Part shown: positions 17,052-24,871 of the stretch, piece after piece
How the letters are laid out: every line of letters starts with the position of its first letter
How positions within the stretch are numbered: the stretch's first letter is position 1
NCBI GenBank assembly: GCA_026647565.1
Contig: JAPKGU010000005.1
Coordinates: forward strand, 1 to 51,794
Length of the DNA stretch: 51,794 bases
Reading direction: 5' to 3'
From: Phycisphaerales bacterium
GTDB lineage: Bacteria > Planctomycetota > Phycisphaerae > Phycisphaerales > UBA1924
Position numbers and translations under genes: made by a program
The notes under the pieces: model-generated
Database searches by the model: none
The model's input: only the letters and a program-made list of their open reading frames with translations
What the model was told of the DNA's origin: nothing

Positions 17052-18329
17052 TCAGTTGTCGCGCTCGAGGCGGTCCAGGAGCTTGCCGATGCGATCGTCG
17101 AGCCGATCGAGGCGTGCGTTGAGTTCGTCGAGGCGTGACTCGATCTGGGACATGCGTTCGGCGCCCGGCTGGCCGACGGAGTTGCGGAGCACCTGGTAGC
17201 GGCGCTCGGCGGGCTGGGGAGCGCTCGGCTCGCCGGGCGCGGCGGGCGCGGCGGGAGGCGTGGGTACGACGTAGAGGTTGCTGATTCCGCCGTCTCGGTC
17301 GATGCGGAATCGCATGTTCTGTTCGGAGCGGCGGAGCTCTTCCATGGCCCTGCGCATCTGCTCGCGGGCCTGTTCCATGGCCTCGGCCTGGTTGCCGCGC
17401 ATCTGGCCCATGGCCTCTTCCATCGCGCGCTGGGCCTCCTGCATGGCGCGCTGGACCTCTTCGCGTTCCTCGTCGCTCATCTCGCGGCCGAAGGAGAAGG
17501 ACTGGATCGGCACGTCGCTGAGGAAGCCCATGGAGGGCGGGGTGACGGAGAGGCCGAGCCTGGAGGCGTCGTACGCCTCAAGTTTCATCTCGACTTCGCG
17601 TGTCTCGCCCTTGCGGAGGATCTTCACCTTGACGACCTGTCCCGGCTCTCGCGACTTGAGGGCGTCGCGGAGCGTGGCGTTGGTGACGTTCTTGCCGTCG
17701 ATTGAGATGACGATGTCGCGGGCCTTGATGCCGGCCTTGTCCGCGGGCAGTCCGTCGACGACGTTGTCAACGACGAACCCAGCGTCCTCGTCGAGGCCGA
17801 AGTGCTCGCGGAGCGTCGGGTCCACGTTGGACATGTTGATGCCGACCATCACCTTGGGCGGGTCCTCGGCGGCGGTGGTGGCGAAAGTGACCGCGCCCTG
17901 GCCGTCCGGCTGGATGAAGCCTGGGGCGATGGTGGCCACCTGGTTCCCGAAGACGACCGCGTCGTCGGCGTTCGAGACGACGGCGACGGCGTTGCCGTCC
18001 TCATCGATGATCTGGATGGTGTCGCCGGCGCGGCGGATGCGGTCGTCGGGGACGGGCTTGCCGTTGAGCTTCGCATCGACGACGCCGTTCTTGATCTTGA
18101 TCTCGTAGCGGTCGCCCGAGGCGGCGGTGCCGCTCATGATCGTGGTGCGGTCATCGTTCGATCGGACAACGGTGCGGGTGGTGGAGCCGCCGGGGGATGC
18201 CGCGGGAGCGGAGGGCGCCGGAGGAGGTTCGGCCCAGCGGACCTGCGCGGCGGCGGAGCCGGCGATGCCGGCGGCGGCGAGGAGGGCGGCGAGGCGCCTG
18301 GTGCTTGTGTTGGTGTGTGTGGTTCTCAT
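17052..18329 (-). CDS. exported PDZ-domain protein with coiled coil
   Basis: A 425-residue protein starting at ATG 18329 with GGAG upstream; the longer frame to 18467 would mask the signal peptide (RRLAALLAAAGIAGSAAAQ). Residues about 160-255 form a PDZ domain, with DEDAGFVVDNVVDGLPADKAGIKARDIVIS-type sequence showing the ligand groove and the GLPADKAGI turn. A Met/Glu/Arg-rich coiled coil follows (about 280-343), then a Pro/Ala linker and a C-terminal leucine-rich coiled coil (SRLDELNARLDRLDDRIGKL). There is no protease domain, so it is likely a periplasmic scaffold or sensor. It lies downstream of the sigma/anti-sigma pair on the same strand, which suggests an envelope-stress connection by inference. 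Confidence 0.82.
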   Translation of the reverse strand: MRTTHTNTSTRRLAALLAAAGIAGSAAAQVRWAEPPPAPSAPAASPGGSTTRTVVRSNDDRTTIMSGTAASGDRYEIKIKNGVVDAKLNGKPVPDDRIRRAGDTIQIIDEDGNAVAVVSNADDAVVFGNQVATIAPGFIQPDGQGAVTFATTAAEDPPKVMVGINMSNVDPTLREHFGLDEDAGFVVDNVVDGLPADKAGIKARDIVISIDGKNVTNATLRDALKSREPGQVVKVKILRKGETREVEMKLEAYDASRLGLSVTPPSMGFLSDVPIQSFSFGREMSDEEREEVQRAMQEAQRAMEEAMGQMRGNQAEAMEQAREQMRRAMEELRRSEQNMRFRIDRDGGISNLYVVPTPPAAPAAPGEPSAPQPAERRYQVLRNSVGQPGAERMSQIESRLDELNARLDRLDDRIGKLLDRLERDN

Positions 18330-18472
18330 GGGTGGTGCTCCGTGTGGCGGCTCTCCGTGCCGGGTGGCTTGAGGGGAGTTGCCGCGAGTGTGCTCCGCGC
18401 TGTGCTGGCCGCGTCGTGTTGACGCTTCGAGAGACTTGGATGCGGATCCTGGGAGGACCCGTCGCATCGCGA

Positions 18473-19120
18473 TCAGAATCTGCCGGTGCTCTGGCGCACG
18501 GGCGTGAAGACGGGGCGGGCGACGCCCTGCTCGTCGTAGTTGACGGAGACGCCGTAGACCTGTGGGACGATGCGTCGCTCCATGATCTGGCGGATGTAGC
18601 GGACCTCGTACGAGCCGTCGTTCTGCGGGATGGTGGCGACGAGGACGGGTTCGCCGACTTCACCGACGACGTTGCCGGATTGCTCGCCCGCCCGGAGATA
18701 GGCGTTGAAGTAGTCCTCGGGCATGGAGGCGTGGTTGAGTCCGAAGGGGGAGATCGCGGCGTTGTTTGAGGCGTTGCGGGATTCGGCGGGAATGAGGGAC
18801 ATGCCGCCGGGGGTTGCGGGTCGGACGAACCATCCGAGGGCGAGGAGTGCGGCGGCGGCCCATCCGCCGTATGTTCGGAGGAGTCTGCCGCGCTCGGCGA
18901 TGCCTCCTGAGAGTTCGACGGGCGCATCGATGCCGTCGGCGATGGAGGCGACCTCGGCCATGGCGCCGACGAGTTCGGCGTGATCCTGCTGGAGTCCTGC
19001 GAGGTCTCTCCAGACCGAGGGATCGCGCTCGGCGAGGGCCTTGAGAGCGGACCAGTCTTCGGGGGAGGCCTCGCCGTCGATGACGCGCGAGATGAGGATG
19101 TCGCGATCTGTGCCGGTCAT
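18473..19120 (-). CDS. putative membrane anti-sigma factor
   Basis: A 215-residue protein whose ATG overlaps the TGA of the upstream sigma gene (ATGA), implying translational coupling. The N-terminal 75 residues (ISRVIDGEASPEDWSALKALAERDP) resemble the small helical N-terminal domain of anti-sigma factors that binds the sigma factor. The zinc His-x-x-x-Cys-x-x-Cys motif is absent. One membrane helix (about residues 84-99, YGGWAAAALLALGWFV) follows. The external region ends in QSTGRF and has no known sensor domain. It would hold the sigma factor inactive at the membrane. Assignment rests largely on position and layout. Confidence 0.72.
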   Translation of the reverse strand: MTGTDRDILISRVIDGEASPEDWSALKALAERDPSVWRDLAGLQQDHAELVGAMAEVASIADGIDAPVELSGGIAERGRLLRTYGGWAAAALLALGWFVRPATPGGMSLIPAESRNASNNAAISPFGLNHASMPEDYFNAYLRAGEQSGNVVGEVGEPVLVATIPQNDGSYEVRYIRQIMERRIVPQVYGVSVNYDEQGVARPVFTPVRQSTGRF

Positions 19121-19866
19121 GGTGCTTCTCCGCCGCTGATGTCTTGCGTCCGTGCCTCCTGGGACTGCGTGGCGCGCCCGTCCGTGGCGTGCGTGCGATT
19201 CTGCTGGCTCTCGATCTGGACGCCTGGAGCGGGCTTGGCCGGCGCGGGCGTTGCCGGAGTCGGGGTGGCGTCGCTCTCGGCGAGCTCCCGCAGCATGCGT
19301 CGGCCCCGGGCGATGCGGGTCTCGATCGTGGTCTCGGGGAGTCCGGTGATCTGTCCGATCTGTCCGATCTCGCGATAGCTCAGACCCTGGAGGCATCGGA
19401 GGAGGAGCGGCTCTCGATATCCGTCGGGGAGGCGCTCGGAGAGTTCCATGAGACGCCGGGCCTCCTCGCGCTTGCCGGTGAGGAGGTCGGGCCTCGGATC
19501 GGGCGTTCCGTGTCCGCCCGAGGTCGCGGCGGGACGGAGCACGATCGTGTCGCGTCTGCGCCGGAGGACGGAGCGTCCGGAGGCGTGCGCGGCGTTGGTG
19601 GCGACGGTGCGCAGCCAGGGGCGGAGGGCGCCCGGGTCTCTGAGTTCGTGGATGCGCCGGACAAACTGCATGGCGACGTCCTGGAGAAGGTCTTCGAGGT
19701 CGGCCTGGCGGGGCTTGTGGGCCATGAGAACCGCGGCGACCCATCGCCGGTTCTCGTCCCAGACCTGGCGCTGGGCCTCGCGTTCGCCCCGGATCGCGGC
19801 GGCGACGAGCGCACGGGGGGCGCCCTCTGTGGCGCCGGACCGATCGTCACAGCCGACGAGTCGCAC
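19117..19866 (-). CDS. ECF-type RNA polymerase sigma factor
   Basis: A 249-residue sigma-70 family regulator. GTG 19866 is the start because GGGAGG lies seven bases upstream. Region 2 (about residues 25-95) shows DLEDLLQDVAMQFVRRIHEL and WLRTVATNAA. Region 4 (about 147-185) begins LPDGYREPLLLRCLQGLSYREIGQ. Its helix-turn-helix contains a duplicated IGQ encoded by two copies of a 9-base unit at 19348-19365. Removing one copy restores the canonical spacing SYREIGQITGLPETTIETR. A disordered Thr/Pro/Ala-rich tail of about 50 residues follows, unusual for the ECF group. The gene is cotranscribed with the anti-sigma gene and divergent from tatC. Confidence 0.88.
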   Translation of the reverse strand: MRLVGCDDRSGATEGAPRALVAAAIRGEREAQRQVWDENRRWVAAVLMAHKPRQADLEDLLQDVAMQFVRRIHELRDPGALRPWLRTVATNAAHASGRSVLRRRRDTIVLRPAATSGGHGTPDPRPDLLTGKREEARRLMELSERLPDGYREPLLLRCLQGLSYREIGQIGQITGLPETTIETRIARGRRMLRELAESDATPTPATPAPAKPAPGVQIESQQNRTHATDGRATQSQEARTQDISGGEAP

Positions 19867-20066
19867 GCTGTGGCCTCCCGCAATTCATGAGACTGGATGC
19901 GCACCAGTCCGGGGTTCCGTCGCTGGCCGGGGCGGAAACGGTGGGAACAACCGGAAGTTCGTATGGGGGCGGGGGTTGATCGGTTCCTCGTGGTGCCGGA
20001 GGATCAGCCCCGATAGCGTTGGTGGCCCCGAGCGAGAACGCCCACACCCAAACGGACCCCTTTCCG

Positions 20067-21065
20067 ATGCCATGGAAGTTCTTGAAGAGATCGGCGGGAT
20101 CGGCGCACGCGATGTCGTTCGGCGATCACCTGGAGGAGTTGCGTTCGCGACTGATCGCGGCGTTGCTCGGGCTGGTGCCGATCCTGGTGGTGTCGCTGCT
20201 GATCGGCAAGTGGCTGATGGTTGTCCTGATGAATCCGGTGTACGCGGAGCTGGACAAGCAGGGGCTGCCTCGGCACTTTCTGGCGACGGGCGTGGGGGAG
20301 AGTTTCGGGCAGTACATGAAGGTGTCGCTGCTGACGACGGTGATCATCGGGAGCCCGTGGCTGTTGTACCAGGCGTGGCTGTTCGTGGCGCCGGGGCTTT
20401 ATCGGCACGAGCGGCGCTTCATCCACGTGCTGCTGCCCCTGAGCGCCTTGCTGACGATGGCCAGCGCGTTGTTCATGTACTACGTGCTGCTGCCGGTGAT
20501 CCTGTCGTTCTTCATGCGATTCGGGACGGATATCGCGACGCACCGGGCGTCGAAGGTGGATACGGCCGGGGTGGTGATACCGGTGGTGCCAGTGCTGGAG
20601 GGGGATCCCACGGAACCGGAACCGGGCGCGATGTGGGTGAACTGGTCGCTGCGACAGCTGCGCGTGAACGTGGCGGGAGCGGGTGAGTCGGCGTCGATCT
20701 ATGGGATGCCCCTGACAAAGGACTCGGGGGTGATGATCCAGCCGCGGCTGACGGACTACTTCAAGTGGTTGACGGTGCTGGGGGTGGGGTTTGCGCTGGC
20801 GTTCCAGACGCCGGTGGTGGTGCTGTTGCTTGGGTGGTCGGGGGCGATCGATCCGAAGCGGATCGCGAAGTATCGGCGCCACGCGATCCTGGGCGCGTTC
20901 GTGATCGGCGCGGTGCTGACGCCTCCGGATCCGGTGTCGCAGCCGCTGCTCTCGATTCCGATCTATCTCTTGTATGAGCTGGGCCTCCTGCTGCTGAAGG
21001 TGTTGCCGGCGAAGAGACTGTTCCGCACGGAGTCGGAGATGGATGGCGAGCCAGACGAGGGGTGA
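20067..21065 (+). CDS. tatC: Sec-independent (Tat) translocase subunit TatC
   Basis: TatC is the polytopic receptor for twin-arginine signal peptides in the inner membrane. The diagnostic N-terminal MSFGDHLEELRSRL is present, followed by six predicted membrane segments, the FVAPGLY-RHERR stretch and FQTPVVVLLLGW. I start at ATG 20067, though GTG 20022 is also open and neither has a good ribosome site. At 332 residues it is longer than E. coli TatC (258). The extra length is mostly a hydrophilic insertion of about 55 residues in the outer loop before TM4 (from about GTDIATHRASK to RLTDYF). tadA follows 51 bases later. Confidence 0.93.
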   Translation: MPWKFLKRSAGSAHAMSFGDHLEELRSRLIAALLGLVPILVVSLLIGKWLMVVLMNPVYAELDKQGLPRHFLATGVGESFGQYMKVSLLTTVIIGSPWLLYQAWLFVAPGLYRHERRFIHVLLPLSALLTMASALFMYYVLLPVILSFFMRFGTDIATHRASKVDTAGVVIPVVPVLEGDPTEPEPGAMWVNWSLRQLRVNVAGAGESASIYGMPLTKDSGVMIQPRLTDYFKWLTVLGVGFALAFQTPVVVLLLGWSGAIDPKRIAKYRRHAILGAFVIGAVLTPPDPVSQPLLSIPIYLLYELGLLLLKVLPAKRLFRTESEMDGEPDEG

Positions 21066-21116
21066 TAGACTGGTTCCCAGACGGGTATCGCGGCAGGGGG
21101 AAGGAAGGAGCCGCGG

Positions 21117-21770
21117 ATGGGACTGGGACGCGAGATCCTGCGTGTCTTCGGGTGGTACTCACGCGGGGCGTTGCCCGACGCGGAGGTACCCGAGCCGCGC
21201 CCGACGCGAGTTCTTGAGCCGGTCGGGCCGGCGTCCGAGACCCCTTCTGCGAGGGGTGCCTTTGCGAATCACGAGCCGCTGCCGACGGAGACGGACGTCG
21301 CGATGATGCGTCGGGCGCTGGAGCTGGCGCGTGAGGCGGCCGGGATGGGCGAGGTGCCGGTGGGGGCGGTGGTGTACGAGACGGCGACGGGGCGGGTGTT
21401 GGCCGAGGGGTTCAACAGGCGTGAGTCGGATCGCGATCCGACGGCGCACGCCGAGCTGTTGGCGATGCGGGAGGCGTGTCGCGTGAAGGGGGACTGGCGC
21501 CTGGACGATTGCACGGTGGTTGTGACGCTTGAGCCGTGCCCGATGTGCGCGGGAGTGATCGTGAACGCGCGCGTGGGGAGACTGGTGTTCGGGGCGAGCG
21601 ATCCGCGGGCGGGGGCGTGCGGATCGCTGATGTCGCTGACGAATGACGGCCGGCTCAACCATCGGGTTGTGCCGGTGGCGGGAGTGCTTGCGGAGGAGTG
21701 CGGGGCCGTGCTTCGGGCGTTCTTCGCGTCGCTGCGAAGGTCGGATCGTCCGGCGAAGCCGCGGGGGTAG
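21117..21770 (+). CDS. tadA: tRNA-specific adenosine deaminase
   Basis: TadA converts adenosine 34 to inosine in the tRNA-Arg anticodon. The zinc deaminase core is clear: HAELLAM supplies the zinc His and the catalytic Glu, and EPCPMCAG supplies the two zinc Cys ligands. PVGAVVYETATGRVLAEGFNRRE is the usual preceding block. At 217 residues it is longer than typical TadA (about 150-170), owing to an N-terminal extension of about 55 residues (GWYSRGALPDAEVPEPR...) of no known function. The ATG follows AAGGAAGG. It lies between tatC and the alcohol dehydrogenase gene. Confidence 0.9.
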   Translation: MGLGREILRVFGWYSRGALPDAEVPEPRPTRVLEPVGPASETPSARGAFANHEPLPTETDVAMMRRALELAREAAGMGEVPVGAVVYETATGRVLAEGFNRRESDRDPTAHAELLAMREACRVKGDWRLDDCTVVVTLEPCPMCAGVIVNARVGRLVFGASDPRAGACGSLMSLTNDGRLNHRVVPVAGVLAEECGAVLRAFFASLRRSDRPAKPRG

Positions 21771-21842
21771 GTGGCGCGGATTCGCGTGCGCGTCTCGACC
21801 GGTCAACAATCGCACGAGTGTTGGTTCAACTGGAGACTGAAG

Positions 21843-22892
21843 ATGCCGTCGAAAGCCGCCGCGTATGCCGCACAATCAGCGACGAGTCCGCTGGCTCGTT
21901 TCACGATCGATCGTCGTGACCCTGGTCCGACGGACGTGGCGATGGAGATTCTGTATTGCGGCGTCTGCCACTCGGACCTGCACTTTGCGCGGAACGAGTG
22001 GGGGATCACGCAGTTTCCGGTTGTTCCGGGCCACGAGATCGTGGGTCGTGTGACGCGGGTGGGTTCTGGCGTGAAGGGCTTCAGGGCGGGGGACGTTGCG
22101 GCGGTTGGTTGCCTGGTGGACTCGTGCCGCGCGTGCGAGTGCTGCACGAGGAACCTGGAGCAGTTCTGCCAGAAGGGCGCGATTTTCACGTACGGCGGGC
22201 AGGACGCGCACCTGGGCGGGACGACGCACGGCGGGTACTCGAAGTCGATCGTGGTGGACGAGCGATTCACGCTGCGTGTGCCGAAGAATCTGGATCCTGC
22301 GGCGGCGGCGCCGCTGCTGTGCGCGGGGATCACGACGTACTCGCCGCTGCGTCAGTGGGGCGCCGGGAAGGGGAAGAAGGTCGGTGTTGTGGGCCTTGGC
22401 GGGCTCGGGCACATGGGGGTGAAGTTTGCGCGGGCGTTCGGGGCGCACACGGTGCTGCTCACGACGTCGCCGTCGAAGGCGGAGGATGGGAAGCGGCTGG
22501 GCGCAGACGAGGTGATCATCTCGAAGGATGCGGCGCAGATGGGTCGGCACGCCGGGTCGTTCGACGTGATCCTGGACACAGTGTCCGCGGACCATGACAT
22601 CAACGCGCTGCTGGGGCTGCTGCGTCTGGATGGGACGCTGTCGCTGGTGGGCGTGCCTCCGGCGCCGATGTCGGTCGGCGCGTTCGGGCTGATCATGCCC
22701 CGGAAGAAGATCGCGGGATCGCTGATCGGCGGGCTTGCGGAGACGCAGGAGATGCTGGACTTCTGCGGGAAGCACGGGATCGCGAGCGACATCGAGAAGA
22801 TCGCGATGGACCAGATCAACACGGCGTACGAGCGGATGCTCCGGAGCGACGTGCGGTATCGCTTCGTGATCGACATGGCGACGCTGGTCTGA
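21843..22892 (+). CDS. zinc-dependent NAD(P) alcohol dehydrogenase (YahK/CAD-like)
   Basis: A 349-residue medium-chain dehydrogenase. ATG 21843 has GGAG seven bases upstream. The catalytic zinc ligands are in CGVCHSD (Cys42) and GHE (His64), and four structural-zinc Cys lie at 95, 98, 101 and 109. The Rossmann motif is VGLGGLGHMGVK (about residue 182). Segments such as FPVVPGHEIVGRV and YGGQDAHLGGTTHGGYS place it with the YahK and cinnamyl-alcohol dehydrogenase group, which reduces a broad range of aldehydes using NADPH. The physiological substrate is unknown. It is a cytoplasmic enzyme of normal length. Confidence 0.92.
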   Translation: MPSKAAAYAAQSATSPLARFTIDRRDPGPTDVAMEILYCGVCHSDLHFARNEWGITQFPVVPGHEIVGRVTRVGSGVKGFRAGDVAAVGCLVDSCRACECCTRNLEQFCQKGAIFTYGGQDAHLGGTTHGGYSKSIVVDERFTLRVPKNLDPAAAAPLLCAGITTYSPLRQWGAGKGKKVGVVGLGGLGHMGVKFARAFGAHTVLLTTSPSKAEDGKRLGADEVIISKDAAQMGRHAGSFDVILDTVSADHDINALLGLLRLDGTLSLVGVPPAPMSVGAFGLIMPRKKIAGSLIGGLAETQEMLDFCGKHGIASDIEKIAMDQINTAYERMLRSDVRYRFVIDMATLV

Positions 22893-22975
22893 GAGCGTCG
22901 TGACTCGTGGTCTTTGTGCGCGACGTGCCGCGGCGTGTGTCGGGCGCGTGTGGCAATGTTGCAAAGGAGGCGGTC

Positions 22976-24850
22976 ATGGTTCGCGCGGTTGCCGGGATTC
23001 TTCGCGGGAAGGCGACTCCGTTTCAGGTCCTGATGGCGTGCGTGCTGGGCGCGATGATCGGCTTCGTGCCGTCGCTCCAGGCGGGGGCGGGGACGCTGGT
23101 GGCGCTGGTTCTGCTGCTCGTGGTGATCAACGCGAACCTCGCGCTTGCGGCGCTGGTGGCGGGCGGGGCGAAGCTGCTCTCGCTGGCGATGATGCCGGTG
23201 ACGTTCCAGGTGGGCCGGGTGCTGCTCGATGGGCCGACGAGCGGGCTGTTCCGGAAGGCGATCAACGCGCCGGGCTCGGCGCTGCTGGGGCTCGAGTACT
23301 ACGTCACGACGGGCGGGATCGCGATGGGCCTGGTGATCGGGCTGGTGCTGGGGCTGCTCGTCTCGGGGATCGTGAAGAAGTTCCGGAGGGTCGTCGCGAC
23401 CTATGAGGCGGGCTCGGACGCGTTCAAGGCATTCACGACGAAGCCGATCAATCGGTTCGTGATGTGGGTCTTCTTCGGCGGGAAGGGCAAGGGCACGTAC
23501 GCGGACATGCTCAAGCGGAGGATCGGCCTGCCGATCCGCGTGAGCGGCGTGGTGCTGGCGGCGCTGGTGGTGGGGCTTGGATTCGTCGGGTACAAGTATC
23601 TGTCGGGTCCGATCGTGACATCGTTCCTGCGGGCGGGGCTGGAGCGAGCGAACGGGGCCACCGTGGACCTTGCGAGCGCGGACATCGATGCCAAGAGCGG
23701 GAAGATCACGCTGACGGGGCTTGCTGTGTGCGACGCGAGCGAGCCGAGCAAGGACCTGTTCCGTGCCGCGTCGCTCTCGGGCGACGTGTCCGGCAAGGAC
23801 CTTCTGCGCAAGCGGATCAGCATGGACAAGATCGTTGCGGTCGATGCGATGCAGGGCGCGGCGCGGAAGACGCCGGGCGTCGTGTTCCGTCCGCCGGCGA
23901 AGGAGAAGCCGGAGACGAAGCCGGGCGAGAAGGGACTTGAGGACTACATCAAGGACGCGAAGGAGTGGAAGGAGAAGCTCGGGCAGGTGCGGCGCTGGCT
24001 GGAGGAGATCAACAAGCGGAGGCCCGACGGGAGCGGCACGGGCGCGCCGGGCGAGAAGGTGGAGACGCTCGAGGAGCGGTTGCGCCGGCTGGTGAAGGAG
24101 CAGGGGTACACGCGGGTTGTGGCGTCGCACCTCGTGGAGGGAGCGCCGACGTTCCTGGTGCGAGAGCTTGAGGCGAAGGGTGTTCGGGTCGAGTCGGCGA
24201 CAGGATCGGGGCCGCTGGCGGGGCAGACGCTGGACATCCGGGGGGAGAATCTCTCGACGCAGCCGTGGCTGGTGCAGGGGGCGCCGCGCGTGGTGGTGGT
24301 CTCTTCGGCGAACACGATCTCGGCGGAGGTGTCGATGGGCGCCGCGAGCGCATCGGGCGCGGGCGCGACGATGGTGAACCTCGCGGTGAACGGGATCAAC
24401 GCGGACGCGATCGGGTCCCAGCTGATCGCGATCGGCGGGCAGCCCCCGCTGTCGGGCGGCAGCATGGACGTGGCGATCAACGCGAACCTGACGGACCTCT
24501 CGAACATCGACGTGCCCATGTACGTGACACTGCGCGACTCGACGCTGTCGATCGCCGGCGCGGGCCAGGCGAAGGTCGCTCAGTTCAAGCTGCCGATCGG
24601 GCTGCGGGGCGAGCTGGACAATCCCCGGATTGCGATCGACGGCGAGGCGCTGGCCCAGGCGCTCGCACAGGCGGGCGCGGCGGAGCTGGCCGGACGCGTG
24701 AAGGGCGAGGTGGGGAAGGTCGTGGACAAGGCGATCGGCGACAAGCTGGGCGACACACTGGGCGGGGACATCGGCGAGAAGCTGGGCGGCGAGGCGGGCA
24801 AGGCGCTCGACGGGCTGTTCGGCGGTGGGAAGAAGAAGGAGGACAAGTGA
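22976..24850 (+). CDS. fused TIGR03546-like membrane and TIGR03545/AsmA-like protein
   Basis: A 624-residue protein. ATG 22976 follows an excellent AAAGGAGG by five bases, so I reject the upstream frame from 22907. The N-terminal part (about residues 1-140) has several hydrophobic segments and the GKATPFQVLMACVLGAMIGFVPS block seen in the DUF2062-like family TIGR03546. A further membrane segment near 195-210 leads into a long beta-rich region with AsmA-like text (VDLASADIDAKSGKITLTGLAV) matching family TIGR03545. The two families usually occur as adjacent genes; here they are one chain. The end is a Gly/Lys amphipathic repeat (GDKLGDTLGGDIGEKLGG). It is probably an envelope lipid-transport or assembly protein, by family analogy. 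Confidence 0.75.
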   Translation: MVRAVAGILRGKATPFQVLMACVLGAMIGFVPSLQAGAGTLVALVLLLVVINANLALAALVAGGAKLLSLAMMPVTFQVGRVLLDGPTSGLFRKAINAPGSALLGLEYYVTTGGIAMGLVIGLVLGLLVSGIVKKFRRVVATYEAGSDAFKAFTTKPINRFVMWVFFGGKGKGTYADMLKRRIGLPIRVSGVVLAALVVGLGFVGYKYLSGPIVTSFLRAGLERANGATVDLASADIDAKSGKITLTGLAVCDASEPSKDLFRAASLSGDVSGKDLLRKRISMDKIVAVDAMQGAARKTPGVVFRPPAKEKPETKPGEKGLEDYIKDAKEWKEKLGQVRRWLEEINKRRPDGSGTGAPGEKVETLEERLRRLVKEQGYTRVVASHLVEGAPTFLVRELEAKGVRVESATGSGPLAGQTLDIRGENLSTQPWLVQGAPRVVVVSSANTISAEVSMGAASASGAGATMVNLAVNGINADAIGSQLIAIGGQPPLSGGSMDVAINANLTDLSNIDVPMYVTLRDSTLSIAGAGQAKVAQFKLPIGLRGELDNPRIAIDGEALAQALAQAGAAELAGRVKGEVGKVVDKAIGDKLGDTLGGDIGEKLGGEAGKALDGLFGGGKKKEDK

Positions 24851-24871
24851 GCGCGGCGGCGAGCGGACGGG

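Noticed and set aside
17052-18329. HtrA/DegP-type protease
   Set aside because: A PDZ domain is clear, but the His-Asp-Ser trypsin-like domain is missing.
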